From Microbacterium hibisci (GTDB taxonomy: Bacteria; Actinomycetota; Actinomycetes; Actinomycetales; Microbacteriaceae), in contig NZ_JADIJC010000012.1 in the NCBI RefSeq assembly GCF_015278255.1, forward strand, positions 21,970 to 85,969: a stretch of DNA of 64,000 nt. The letters are read 5' to 3'. The notes under the pieces were generated by a model. The model ran no database searches. It saw only the letters and a list, made by a program, of their open reading frames with translations, and was not told where the DNA came from. This document shows, one piece after another, positions 1-8,162 of the stretch. Numbering within the stretch: position 1 is the first letter of the stretch; every line of letters begins with the position of its first letter. The position numbers and the translations under genes were made by a program.

Positions 1-2415
1 CGTGCCGACGATCCCGCTCTGACGACGGGCCCGAATCGCACGCAGGACCGTGCCGCCGAGGCCGGAGCAGACCTCGCCGCCGGAGATGAGGTGCGGCCGG
101 CCTCGCCGCGCGCCCAGGCGCGACTGCGCCGCGCGGCCGCCGCGGGCGAGTCGGGACTCACCCAGGCTGTCATCGGCATCGCCCGCTCGGCGGTGCCCGG
201 CGACACGGCTCCGCTGGAGCGCTCGGTGCCCGAGCAGGTGTTCGGGGCCGAGGCGTTCGTCGAGACCGCGGTCTTCGCGCCCCGCGAGTCCTCCGCGCGA
301 GCGAGCGGCGCACCCGGCTTCCGCAACAGCGCCGACAGCGACCCCGCCCTGCCGGGCAATCGCGCCTGGGCCCGCGGCATCCTGTCCCGCATCGAGACCT
401 CTCGCGCCGGCGACGCCACGATCGCGGAGGCGCTCGTGACCGACGAGCCGACGCTGCAGGCGATCGTCGCACGGGTGCGGACCGCAGCGACGGCGTGGGG
501 CGCCCTGCCCGCCGCGGACCGCGCGGGCGTGCTCGTCGCAGCAGCTCGGGCGCTCGAAGCGCGCCGCGGCGCGCTGATCGAGGTGGCTGCCTCCGAGACC
601 GGGAAGGTGTTCGCGGAGGCCGACGTCGAAGTCAGCGAGGCCGTCGACTTCGCCAACTACTACGCGGCGACGGCTCGCGAGCTCGACCGCGTGAGCGGTG
701 CGGTGTTCGAGCCGGCGCGCCTCACGGTCGTCACGCCGCCCTGGAACTTCCCCATCGCGATCCCGGCCGGGGGAGTGCTCGCGGCGCTCGCCGCGGGTTC
801 GGGGGTCGTCTTCAAGCCCGCCCCGCAGGCGCGGCGCTGCGCCGCCGTCGTGGCGGAGGCACTGTGGGAGGCGGGGGTGCCCCGCGACGTCCTCGCGCTC
901 GTCGACATCGACGAGGGCGGCCTGGGGCAGGCGCTGGTGTCGCACCCCGACGTCGACCGCGTGATCCTGACCGGGTCGTGGGAGACCGCGGCGCTCTTCC
1001 GCTCGTGGCGCCCCGAGCTGCCGCTGCTCGCGGAGACCAGCGGCAAGAACGCCATGATCGTCATGCCGACCGCCGACCTCGACCTCGCGGCATCCGATCT
1101 CGTCAAGAGCGCCTTCGGGCACGCCGGCCAGAAGTGCTCCGCGGCGTCGCTGGCGATCCTCGTCGGGCCGGTGGGTCACTCGCAGCGCTTCGCGCGTCAG
1201 CTGGTGGATGCCGCGACCTCGCTCCGCGTCGGACCGCCCTCCGACCCGCTCAGCGAGGTCGGGCCCGTCGTCGAGGTGCCCCGCGGCAAGCTGGAGTGGG
1301 CGCTCACCACGCTCGAGGAGGGGGAGTCGTGGCTCGTCGAGCCGCGCCGGCTCGACACCTCGCCCGAGTACGCCGGGCGGCTGTGGACGCCCGGCATCCG
1401 CACCGGCGTGCAGCCCGGGTCGAGGTTCCACCGCGAGGAGTTCTTCGGCCCCGTGCTCGGCATCATGCACGCGTCGTCGCTCTCGCACGCGATCGAGCTG
1501 CAGAACGCCGTCGACTACGGACTCACGGCGGGGCTGTACACGCAGCACCCGAACGACCTCGCACAGTGGCTCGATGCCGTCGAGGCAGGCAACCTGTACG
1601 TCAACCGCGGCATCACCGGCGCGATCGTGCAGCGGCAGCCGTTCGGCGGCTGGAAGCGCTCGTCCGTCGGTGCCGGCGCCAAGGCTGGCGGCCCGAACTA
1701 TCTCGTCGGCCTCGGCCGCTGGCGCGCGACCTCCGGCGCTCCGTCGTCGGCGACCCTGCACCTGCGAGGCCTCGACACCCGCATCGCGGCGCTCATCGAG
1801 GCGGCGCAGCCCTCGCTGGACTACGACGCGTTCGAGTGGCTGCGCCGCGGCGCCCTGTCGGACGCGATCTCGTGGGACCGTGAGTTCGGCCAGGTCAAGG
1901 ACGTGTCGGGGCTGGGGATCGAGCGCAACCTCTTCCGCTACCGGCCGATCCCCGCGGTCGCGCTCCGCGCGACGGCGGATGCCCCGTGGCAGGCGGTGCT
2001 CCGGGTGGTCGTCGCCGGCCTGCGCGCGGGGTCGGCGCTCACGCTCAGCGCTCCGGTCGGGCTGCCTGCGGCCGTGCGGCGCGTGCTGGCCCAGGAGGAC
2101 GTCGCCGTCTTCGTCGAGACCGACCAGGAGTGGCTGCAGCGGCTCACCGCGACCGACCTGGTCGCCGCGGCCGCCGACGCGGACCCGGCGCCGCGGCCGT
2201 CGCGCGTGCGGCTGATCGGCGCCGCGGAGTCGGTCGCGGCGCTCCACTCCCTCGTCGCGAGGGCGATGGGCGGCGACCCCGACCTCGCGATCTACGACGG
2301 CGAGGTCACCACGGCCGGGCGTCTCGAGCTGCTGCCGTTCCTCCGCGAGCAGTCCGTGACCATCACCGCGCACCGCTTCGGCAACCCCGATCCCTGGTCG
2401 GAGTCCGTCATCTGA
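1..2415 (+). CDS. putA: Bifunctional proline dehydrogenase / L-glutamate gamma-semialdehyde dehydrogenase (PutA), 5'-truncated by window edge
   Basis: The reading frame is open from base 1, so the gene begins upstream; 804 residues remain. The visible part is an interdomain linker (about residues 1-140) followed by an aldehyde dehydrogenase domain that oxidises glutamate semialdehyde to glutamate with NAD. Visible motifs are the PWNFP segment of the cofactor site (about 245), the LAETSGKN segment with the general-base Glu (about 345) and the catalytic Cys in GQKCSAAS (residue 379). A C-terminal region of about 220 residues after the dehydrogenase domain is typical of long PutA proteins. The proline dehydrogenase barrel would lie upstream. 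The product glutamate also joins the ornithine branch at 13970-16099. A stem-loop follows the stop directly. The ALDH assignment is secure; bifunctionality is inferred from the length and linker. Confidence 0.93.
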   Translation, partial: RADDPALTTGPNRTQDRAAEAGADLAAGDEVRPASPRAQARLRRAAAAGESGLTQAVIGIARSAVPGDTAPLERSVPEQVFGAEAFVETAVFAPRESSARASGAPGFRNSADSDPALPGNRAWARGILSRIETSRAGDATIAEALVTDEPTLQAIVARVRTAATAWGALPAADRAGVLVAAARALEARRGALIEVAASETGKVFAEADVEVSEAVDFANYYAATARELDRVSGAVFEPARLTVVTPPWNFPIAIPAGGVLAALAAGSGVVFKPAPQARRCAAVVAEALWEAGVPRDVLALVDIDEGGLGQALVSHPDVDRVILTGSWETAALFRSWRPELPLLAETSGKNAMIVMPTADLDLAASDLVKSAFGHAGQKCSAASLAILVGPVGHSQRFARQLVDAATSLRVGPPSDPLSEVGPVVEVPRGKLEWALTTLEEGESWLVEPRRLDTSPEYAGRLWTPGIRTGVQPGSRFHREEFFGPVLGIMHASSLSHAIELQNAVDYGLTAGLYTQHPNDLAQWLDAVEAGNLYVNRGITGAIVQRQPFGGWKRSSVGAGAKAGGPNYLVGLGRWRATSGAPSSATLHLRGLDTRIAALIEAAQPSLDYDAFEWLRRGALSDAISWDREFGQVKDVSGLGIERNLFRYRPIPAVALRATADAPWQAVLRVVVAGLRAGSALTLSAPVGLPAAVRRVLAQEDVAVFVETDQEWLQRLTATDLVAAAADADPAPRPSRVRLIGAAESVAALHSLVARAMGGDPDLAIYDGEVTTAGRLELLPFLREQSVTITAHRFGNPDPWSESVI

Positions 2416-2422
2416 CGCGATG

Positions 2423-2449
2423 GCGGATGCCGGCGGTGCCGGCATCCGC
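2423..2449 (+). terminator. Stem-loop after putA
   Basis: A perfect 12-bp inverted repeat, GCGGATGCCGGC and GCCGGCATCCGC, with a 3-nt loop, 8 bp after the putA stop. There is no U-tract, as is usual for actinobacterial terminators. The arms are the GGATGCC word that recurs throughout the window. Confidence 0.75.
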
Positions 2450-2578
2450 TCTCCGCAGCCCTCGCACGACGGCGCCCGCCCGCCCGCTCGTCCCACGCCC
2501 GCGCTTGGCGCTCCGCGCTCCGCGCTCCGCAGTCACGTTCTGCGCTGCGGCGGCTGGAGGGCGCCGCGAGGGTCACCG

Positions 2579-2672
2579 TTCTACAACGTTGGAACTTTCT
2601 TGCCGTTTCGGCTTGACATCGGCTCGGGGTGCGTCGCACACTGTTTTCCACCGAACAATTCCAACGTTGTAA
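2579..2672 (+). promoter_or_regulatory. Promoter of the arabinan importer operon flanked by two LacI-type operators
   Basis: Most of the 334-bp gap between putA and the importer is explained here. TTGACA (2613-2618) and CACACT (2637-2642, 18-bp spacer) form a plausible sigma-70-like promoter. It is bracketed by TACAACGTTGGA (core CAACGTTG 2584-2591) and TTCCAACGTTGTAA (core 2662-2669), with centres 78 bp apart. The same core, as the perfect palindrome TACAACGTTGTA, lies upstream of the LacI gene at 10812-11828. This suggests repression by that protein through a roadblock or a DNA loop. Promoter boxes are inferred by eye; the operator match is direct. Confidence 0.75.
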
Positions 2673-2749
2673 ATCAACGGTGATACCCCACGGTCAGCGG
2701 CGATCGATCCCTCGCGCGCTGGCCACACAGCACTATGAGAGGAAACGTG

Positions 2750-4084
2750 ATGACGAAGTCACGGAAGTCGGTCGTCGCCGCAGCGGCGATGCTCGCCGTC
2801 GGCGGCCTGATGCTGTCGGGCTGCGCGGGCGGCTCGGGCGACGGCGGCAGCGAGCAGCTGACCTTCATGTTCCGAGGCAGCGACGCCGAGAAGGCGGCGT
2901 ACACCGCGGCGATCGAGCAGTTCGAGAAGGACAACGACGTCGACGTCAAGATCATCATGACGACGGCCGACGAGTACAGCACCAAGCTCAAGGCCGCGAT
3001 CACCGGCAAGCAGGTGCCCGACGTCTTCTACATCGACCCGGGCAGCGTGCAGGCGTACGTCAAGACCGGCATCATCAAGGACATCACCGAGTACGTCGAG
3101 AACGACGAGGACCTCGACCTCGACAACGTCTGGCAGTACGGCGTCGACAGCTACCGCTTCGACGGAAAGCTCATGGGCCAGGGCGCGATCTACGCGATGC
3201 CCAAGGACGTCGGCCCGTTCTCGTTCGGCTACAACCGCTCGATGTTCGAGGCGGCGGGCATCCCGCTGCCCAGCACCGACGAGCCGTACACCTGGGACGA
3301 GTTCGTCGAGGTGTCGAAGCAGCTGACGAAGGACCTCAACGGCGACGGCACGCTCGACCAGTGGGGCACCGGCCTCAACGTGATGTGGAACCTGCAGCCG
3401 TTCGTATGGTCGAACGGCGGCGACTGGCTGAACGAGGACCGCACCGAGGTCACCGTCGACAGCCCCGAGTTCGCCGAGGCGCTGCAGTGGTTCGCCGACC
3501 TGTCGACGGTCGAGGGCGTGACGCCGTCCACCACCGACGCGCAGACGCTCGACACCTACCAGCGCTGGATGCAGGGCCAGATCGGCTTCTTCCCGGTCGG
3601 CCCGTGGGACGTCCCCGTGTACGAGACCCTCGAGTTCGACTGGGATCTCATCCCCTACCCCGTCGGCGCGACCGGTGAGACCGCCACCTGGACCGGCACC
3701 CTCGGCATCGCCGTGAGCGAGTCCACGAAGGACCCCGACACCGCCGCGAAGCTCGCGATCTACCTCTCGACCGACCCGACGGCTCAGCAGTCGCTGGTCG
3801 ACGCCGGCGTGCAGATCCCGAACCTCATCGACATGGCCGACGAGTGGGTCGCGTCCTCGACGCTCCCGCCGAACAACAAGCAGGAGTTCCTCGACATCGT
3901 CCAGGACTACGGCCGCGCGCTCCCGGCGAACACCACCTACAGCCCCGAGTGGTACGACGAGCTGTTCAAGAACATCCAGCCCGTCCTGGACGGTGACCAG
4001 ACGGCCGCGGACTACCTGAAGGAAGTCCAGCCCCGCATGCAGGAGATGCTCGACAAGGCCAACGCCGATGCCGGCATCGGCTGA
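2750..4084 (+). CDS. CUT1 ABC transporter, sugar-binding lipoprotein (arabino-oligosaccharide candidate)
   Basis: A 444-residue extracytoplasmic solute-binding protein of the MalE/UgpB type. The N terminus has a positively charged start, a hydrophobic stretch and a lipobox LSGC with the lipidated Cys at residue 25. ATG 2750 is preferred over ATG 2735 because a GAGAGGAAA Shine-Dalgarno sequence sits just before 2750 and would lie inside the longer form. It heads an operon with two permeases, GH43, a YesL-like protein, GH51 and a GH43 lipoprotein, so arabinan-derived oligosaccharides are the likely ligand (inference from context). Expression should be controlled by the operator pair upstream. 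A stem-loop separates it from the permease genes. Confidence 0.9.
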   Translation: MTKSRKSVVAAAAMLAVGGLMLSGCAGGSGDGGSEQLTFMFRGSDAEKAAYTAAIEQFEKDNDVDVKIIMTTADEYSTKLKAAITGKQVPDVFYIDPGSVQAYVKTGIIKDITEYVENDEDLDLDNVWQYGVDSYRFDGKLMGQGAIYAMPKDVGPFSFGYNRSMFEAAGIPLPSTDEPYTWDEFVEVSKQLTKDLNGDGTLDQWGTGLNVMWNLQPFVWSNGGDWLNEDRTEVTVDSPEFAEALQWFADLSTVEGVTPSTTDAQTLDTYQRWMQGQIGFFPVGPWDVPVYETLEFDWDLIPYPVGATGETATWTGTLGIAVSESTKDPDTAAKLAIYLSTDPTAQQSLVDAGVQIPNLIDMADEWVASSTLPPNNKQEFLDIVQDYGRALPANTTYSPEWYDELFKNIQPVLDGDQTAADYLKEVQPRMQEMLDKANADAGIG

Positions 4085-4114
4085 GCGGGAGTCTTCCGAA
4101 GCCTGATCGGAGAA

Positions 4115-4172
4115 CGGATGCCGCGGCCCCGGCCGCGCCGAGCGCACCGGCCGCGCCGGGTCGCGGCATCCG
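4115..4172 (+). terminator. Inverted repeat between binding-protein and permease genes
   Basis: 11-bp arms CGGATGCCGCG and CGCGGCATCCG enclose a GC-rich loop that can itself pair. The position between the solute-binding gene and the permeases suggests partial termination or 3'-end protection, giving excess binding protein over permeases. Confidence 0.6.
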
Positions 4173-4209
4173 TCCCCTTCCTGCCGTCCTTCTCGAATCG
4201 AGGTCCCTC

Positions 4210-5115
4210 ATGTCGACGACGACACCCGTCCGCCGCTCGCGGCTCCACCGTCGCGAGCACCGCGTGGCACTCGCGCTCGTCGCGATCCCCGTCGTCGGGT
4301 TCCTGGTGTTCACCGGCTACCCGCTCGTCTTCTCGGTCTACGCGTCGTTCACGAAGTGGAACGGCCTGAGCGAGCCCGCCTTCAACGGCATCGACAACTT
4401 CGTCGAGATGGTGGGCGACACGTACTTCTGGCAGTCCATGGGCAACACGATCTTCTACATGATCGGCATCCCCATCGGCCTGATCCTCTCGCTGATGCTC
4501 GCGCTCGCGCTCAACCGCAAGATGCGCGGCACCACCTTCTTCCGCACCGTGTACTACGTGCCGGTCATCTCGTCGCTGGCTGCGGTGGCGATCCTCTGGC
4601 AGTGGGCCTACAACGGCGACTTCGGCCTGGTGAACCAGGTGCTCGCGCTGTTCGGCATCGAAGGCCCGAACTGGCTGCAGAACCCCGACACGGTGAAGCC
4701 GGCGATCATCATCATGGCCGTCTGGAAGGGCCTCGGCTACTCGATGCTGCTGTACCTCGCGGCGCTGCAGTCGGTGCCGCGCCACCTCTACGAGGCGGCC
4801 GCCCTCGACGGGGCCGGCGCGTTCCAGCAGTTCCGCCACATCACCGTGCCGATGCTCAACCCGGTCACGTTCTTCCTCGTCGTGACGAGCATCATCGGCG
4901 GCGCGCAGATCTTCATCGAGATCAACATCATGACCCCCACCGGCGGTCCCGAGTTCAGCTCGGCCTCGATCGTCTGGTACATCTGGCAGAAGGCGTTCAA
5001 CTACCTGCAGATGGGCTACGCGACGGCGATGTCGGTGGTCCTCGGCCTGCTCGTCTTCGTCGTGACCGCGATCCAGTTCCGGCTCAACCGCCGCTTCCAG
5101 TTCTCGATCGACTGA
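4210..5115 (+). CDS. CUT1 ABC transporter permease (MalF/UgpA type)
   Basis: A 301-residue integral membrane permease with about six hydrophobic segments. The EAA loop that contacts the ATPase is visible at about residues 195-215 (EAAALDGAGAFQQF). It pairs with the permease at 5125 and the binding lipoprotein at 2750. No ATPase gene lies in the operon, so a shared MsiK/MsmK-type ATPase encoded elsewhere is expected, as in many actinobacterial CUT1 systems. The ligand is inferred as arabino-oligosaccharide from the adjacent arabinanase and arabinofuranosidase genes. Confidence 0.92.
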   Translation: MSTTTPVRRSRLHRREHRVALALVAIPVVGFLVFTGYPLVFSVYASFTKWNGLSEPAFNGIDNFVEMVGDTYFWQSMGNTIFYMIGIPIGLILSLMLALALNRKMRGTTFFRTVYYVPVISSLAAVAILWQWAYNGDFGLVNQVLALFGIEGPNWLQNPDTVKPAIIIMAVWKGLGYSMLLYLAALQSVPRHLYEAAALDGAGAFQQFRHITVPMLNPVTFFLVVTSIIGGAQIFIEINIMTPTGGPEFSSASIVWYIWQKAFNYLQMGYATAMSVVLGLLVFVVTAIQFRLNRRFQFSID

Positions 5116-5124
5116 GGCACCATC

Positions 5125-6084
5125 ATGACGCTCACCACCCCCGAGACCCTGTCCGCCCTCGACGCCGAGGTGACCGGCAAGGACCGCCGGCTTCCCAGAC
5201 GCCGACTGGGCCGCCCGACCGGCAACTCCGCCGGCACGCCCCGTCGCTCGTCGTCGTCGCGGCGGCTCGTGAACATCGTCCTCACCGTCGTGCTGTCGAT
5301 CGGCGGCATCGTGATGATCGCACCGCTGCTGTGGACGTTCAGCACGTCGCTGAAGACCCGCGAGGCCGTCTTCGCCCTCCCGCCCCAGTGGATCCCCGAT
5401 CCGGTCGTGTGGGAGAACTACGTCCGCGTGTGGTCGGCGGGGCCCCTGCTGTCGGGCATCGTCAACTCGATCATCGTGTCGGCGACCGTGACCATCATCG
5501 GCACCGTCACCTCGATGCTCGCGGCGTTCGCGTTCGCCAAGCTGCGGCTTCCGGCGAAGAACCTGCTGTTCCTCATGCTGCTCTCGGCGATCATGATCCC
5601 GTTCCCGACGATCATGATCCCGCAGTTCAAGCTGTTCGCCGACCTCGGCATGGTCGACACGCTCTGGCCGCTGATCCTCCCCGGCGTCTTCGGCAACATC
5701 GTGATGATCTTCTTCATCCGCCAGTACCTCGACTCGGTGCCCGACTCGATCATCGAGGCCGCCAAGATCGACGGCGCCGGCTACCTCCGGATCTTCTTCA
5801 CGCTGATCTTCCCGGCCATCCGGCCGGCGATCGCGGCGCAGTTCATCCTGTGGTTCATGGCGGTGTGGAACGACTACCTGGCCCCGATCATCTACCTGAA
5901 CTCGCCCGAGAAGCAGACGCTGCAGCTCGTCATCGCGAGCTTCAACGCGACCTACGCGAGCCAGACCGACTACCCGCTCATCATGGCGGCGTCGTTCATC
6001 GCGCTGATCCCGGTGCTCGCCGTGTTCGTGATCTTCCAGCGGCAGATCATCGAGTCGGTCGCCCTCACCGGAGCGAAGGGCTGA
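5125..6084 (+). CDS. CUT1 ABC transporter permease (MalG/UgpE type)
   Basis: A 319-residue permease, the second subunit of the importer. It has a longer basic N-terminal tail (about 45 residues), then about six membrane segments. The EAA loop is at about residue 210 (EAAKIDGAGYLRIF). It starts 9 bp after the first permease and ends 1 bp before the GH43 start, so the three genes are likely translated from one message. Function is clear at family level; the substrate is inferred from the neighbours. Confidence 0.92.
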   Translation: MTLTTPETLSALDAEVTGKDRRLPRRRLGRPTGNSAGTPRRSSSSRRLVNIVLTVVLSIGGIVMIAPLLWTFSTSLKTREAVFALPPQWIPDPVVWENYVRVWSAGPLLSGIVNSIIVSATVTIIGTVTSMLAAFAFAKLRLPAKNLLFLMLLSAIMIPFPTIMIPQFKLFADLGMVDTLWPLILPGVFGNIVMIFFIRQYLDSVPDSIIEAAKIDGAGYLRIFFTLIFPAIRPAIAAQFILWFMAVWNDYLAPIIYLNSPEKQTLQLVIASFNATYASQTDYPLIMAASFIALIPVLAVFVIFQRQIIESVALTGAKG

Positions 6085-6085
6085 C

Positions 6086-7396
6086 ATGACTCTCCCGGCC
6101 GAACCGGCGCAGGCCACGTCGGATCCCACGACGTGGGGTGCGCGCAACGCGCACGACCCGACGGTCGTGCGGGGCGACGACGGCTGCTGGTACATGTTCT
6201 CGACCGATGCCGCGGTCGGCGTCGACGCCATCCCCGCGGGGGTGCACGTGCGGACGTCGCCCGACCTCGTCGAGTGGACGTTCGTCGGCACGGCTCTGGA
6301 CGGCGTGCCCTCGCGGGCGCTGGCCCACACCGGGGCCCACGGGCTGTGGGCGCCCGAGGTGCTGCGCTGGCCCACCGCAGACGGCGCGCCCCGCTGGCAC
6401 ATGTACTACTCCGCGTCGACCTTCGGCTCCCGCACCTCCGTGATCGGACTGGCGACCGCCGACTCGCCGGCGGGACCGTGGACGGATGCCGGACCCGTCG
6501 TCGCGACCACACACGACGTCGACGGGCACAACGCCATCGACGCCGCCGTCGTGTTCGACCGGGCGGGACGCCCGTGGCTCACGTACGGGTCGTTCTTCGG
6601 CGGCATCCACATCCTCCCGCTCGACGCGGAGACCGGCTTCGCCGAGCAGCCCGGCGAGACCGGCACGCTCATCGCGCGTCGCCCGGCGAGCGTCGACGGC
6701 GCCGTCGAGGGCCCGTACATCGTGTACCGGCCCGAAGAGGACCGGTTCGTGCTCTTCGTCTCGTACGACTCGCTGTTCGACAGCTACAGCGTGCGGGTCG
6801 CCGTGGCCGACGAGGTCACCGGCCCGTACCTCGACGCCAACGGTCGCGCCCTCACCGACACGGCGGATTCGGATCCGGATGCCGTGGGCACGAAGATCCT
6901 CGGCGGCCACCGGTTCCCGGGCGGCACGGCGTGGATCGCGCCCGGCCACAACTCCGTGTTCCGCGACGGCTCGCGCCTCTTCCTCGTGCACCACGTGCGC
7001 CGCGCCGACGACCCGACGCGCCATGAGGCGCAGATCCGCCGCGTGCACGTCACCGCATCGGGGTGGCCGCTGGTCTCGCCGCATCCGTACGCCGGCGACC
7101 ACGCCGAGCGCCTGCCCCACGCCGAAAGCGTCGACGGCGAGTGGCATGTCGTCCACCTCGACCCGGCGAAGCGCGGGGTCGAGGCATCCGTCCCCCTCCG
7201 CGTCCGCGGCGCGGCCCACACCGACGGTCAGGCCGTGACGACCCCGCTCATCGTGCAGGCCGAAGGCGGCGACCTCGTGCTCGACGCCGTGGTGTTCGGC
7301 GCGTGGGATCCGGTCGCCCAGCGCCCGGTGCTCGCGTTCGCGGGACTCGACGCGTCGGGCACCGTGTGGACCGGTTCGAAGGCGGTGGCCCCGTGA
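6086..7396 (+). CDS. Glycoside hydrolase family 43, cytoplasmic arabinanase/arabinosidase
   Basis: A 436-residue protein with a five-bladed GH43 propeller and a C-terminal beta-rich region. Visible catalytic positions are the general base Asp24 in AHDPT, the pKa-modulating Asp in NAIDAA (about 152) and the general acid Glu in VEGPYI (about 208). WAPEVLRW is the usual second-blade motif. No signal peptide is present, so it acts in the cytoplasm on imported oligosaccharides. It follows the permease by 1 bp and overlaps the next gene by GTGA. The closest resemblance is to the endo-1,5-alpha-L-arabinanase-like branch; an exo-arabinosidase role is equally possible for an intracellular enzyme. Confidence 0.85.
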   Translation: MTLPAEPAQATSDPTTWGARNAHDPTVVRGDDGCWYMFSTDAAVGVDAIPAGVHVRTSPDLVEWTFVGTALDGVPSRALAHTGAHGLWAPEVLRWPTADGAPRWHMYYSASTFGSRTSVIGLATADSPAGPWTDAGPVVATTHDVDGHNAIDAAVVFDRAGRPWLTYGSFFGGIHILPLDAETGFAEQPGETGTLIARRPASVDGAVEGPYIVYRPEEDRFVLFVSYDSLFDSYSVRVAVADEVTGPYLDANGRALTDTADSDPDAVGTKILGGHRFPGGTAWIAPGHNSVFRDGSRLFLVHHVRRADDPTRHEAQIRRVHVTASGWPLVSPHPYAGDHAERLPHAESVDGEWHVVHLDPAKRGVEASVPLRVRGAAHTDGQAVTTPLIVQAEGGDLVLDAVVFGAWDPVAQRPVLAFAGLDASGTVWTGSKAVAP

Positions 7397-8073
7397 TCTC
7401 GGAGTACGGCTGGACCGGCCGCGTGATGGCGTGGCTGCGCGTGGTTTCCGCGCTCATCGTGGTGAACCTCCTCTTCGTCGCGGGCACACTCGCCGGGCTC
7501 GTCGTGCTGGGGATCGCACCCGCAGCCCTCGCCGCGACCGCGTGCCTCACGCGCCTGCGCGACGGCGAGGACCAGGGCGTGGTGCGCGCGTTCGTCGCGG
7601 CATACCGCGCGGACTTCTGGCGTGCCAACCTGATCGGCCTGCCGTTCGGCATCGTGGCGGTGCTGATCGCCGCCGACACGATGGTCCTCCCGGCGCTCGA
7701 CGGCCCGGCCGCGGCGGCGCTCGCCGGCTTCACGTGGATCGTGGGCGCGATCGCCGCTCTGGTGTTCGCGTGCACGCTCACGGTCGCGGTGCGATACGAC
7801 GAGACGGCCGGCGCGGTGCTCCGCTACTCGGCCGTGCTGCCGTTCACCTCGCCGGTCATGAGCCTCGCGATGCTGCTCACCCTCGGGGTCGTGGGCGTCG
7901 CACTCGCGCTGCTGCCGATGCTCGTGCCGCTCGTCGGCGTCGCCGTCGTGCTCTTCGTCGCGGGCTGGTTCGCCGATCACCGACTGGCCGCGATCGACCC
8001 CGACCACCCGCGCGCCGGCGACCGCCACGCCCACCGCGCGGAGTTCGCCGAGGGATCCGCTGCGACGCGCTGA
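7393..8073 (+). CDS. YesL-like DUF624 membrane protein
   Basis: A 226-residue protein with about five hydrophobic segments, matching the DUF624/YesL family: an N-terminal membrane helix pair followed by the TRLRDGE and DFWRANLIG segments. The GTG start overlaps the stop of GH43 as GTGA, indicating translational coupling. YesL-like proteins occur repeatedly in sugar and pectin utilisation operons beside CUT1 importers, but their molecular role is not established. A transport accessory or regulatory role is possible (inference from context). Confidence 0.8.
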   Translation: MISEYGWTGRVMAWLRVVSALIVVNLLFVAGTLAGLVVLGIAPAALAATACLTRLRDGEDQGVVRAFVAAYRADFWRANLIGLPFGIVAVLIAADTMVLPALDGPAAAALAGFTWIVGAIAALVFACTLTVAVRYDETAGAVLRYSAVLPFTSPVMSLAMLLTLGVVGVALALLPMLVPLVGVAVVLFVAGWFADHRLAAIDPDHPRAGDRHAHRAEFAEGSAATR

Positions 8074-8162
8074 TCCCGCCTCGACCCCCCCGCTCACGGC
8101 GCACCCGCGCCGGAACGTCCCTGCCGTGCTGTCCGCAGCCGGCCTGCCCCAGGAGGAGAAAC

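Noticed and set aside
2735..2749. Upstream ATG giving a five-residue longer binding lipoprotein
   Set aside because: It would place the Shine-Dalgarno sequence inside the coding region; ATG 2750 gives a standard lipoprotein signal.
4012..6402. A 796-residue open frame on the minus strand across the permease genes
   Set aside because: It is antisense to two clear permeases and a GH43 gene, is dominated by Arg, Asp, Glu and His as expected for antisense of GC-rich codons, and has no recognisable domain.
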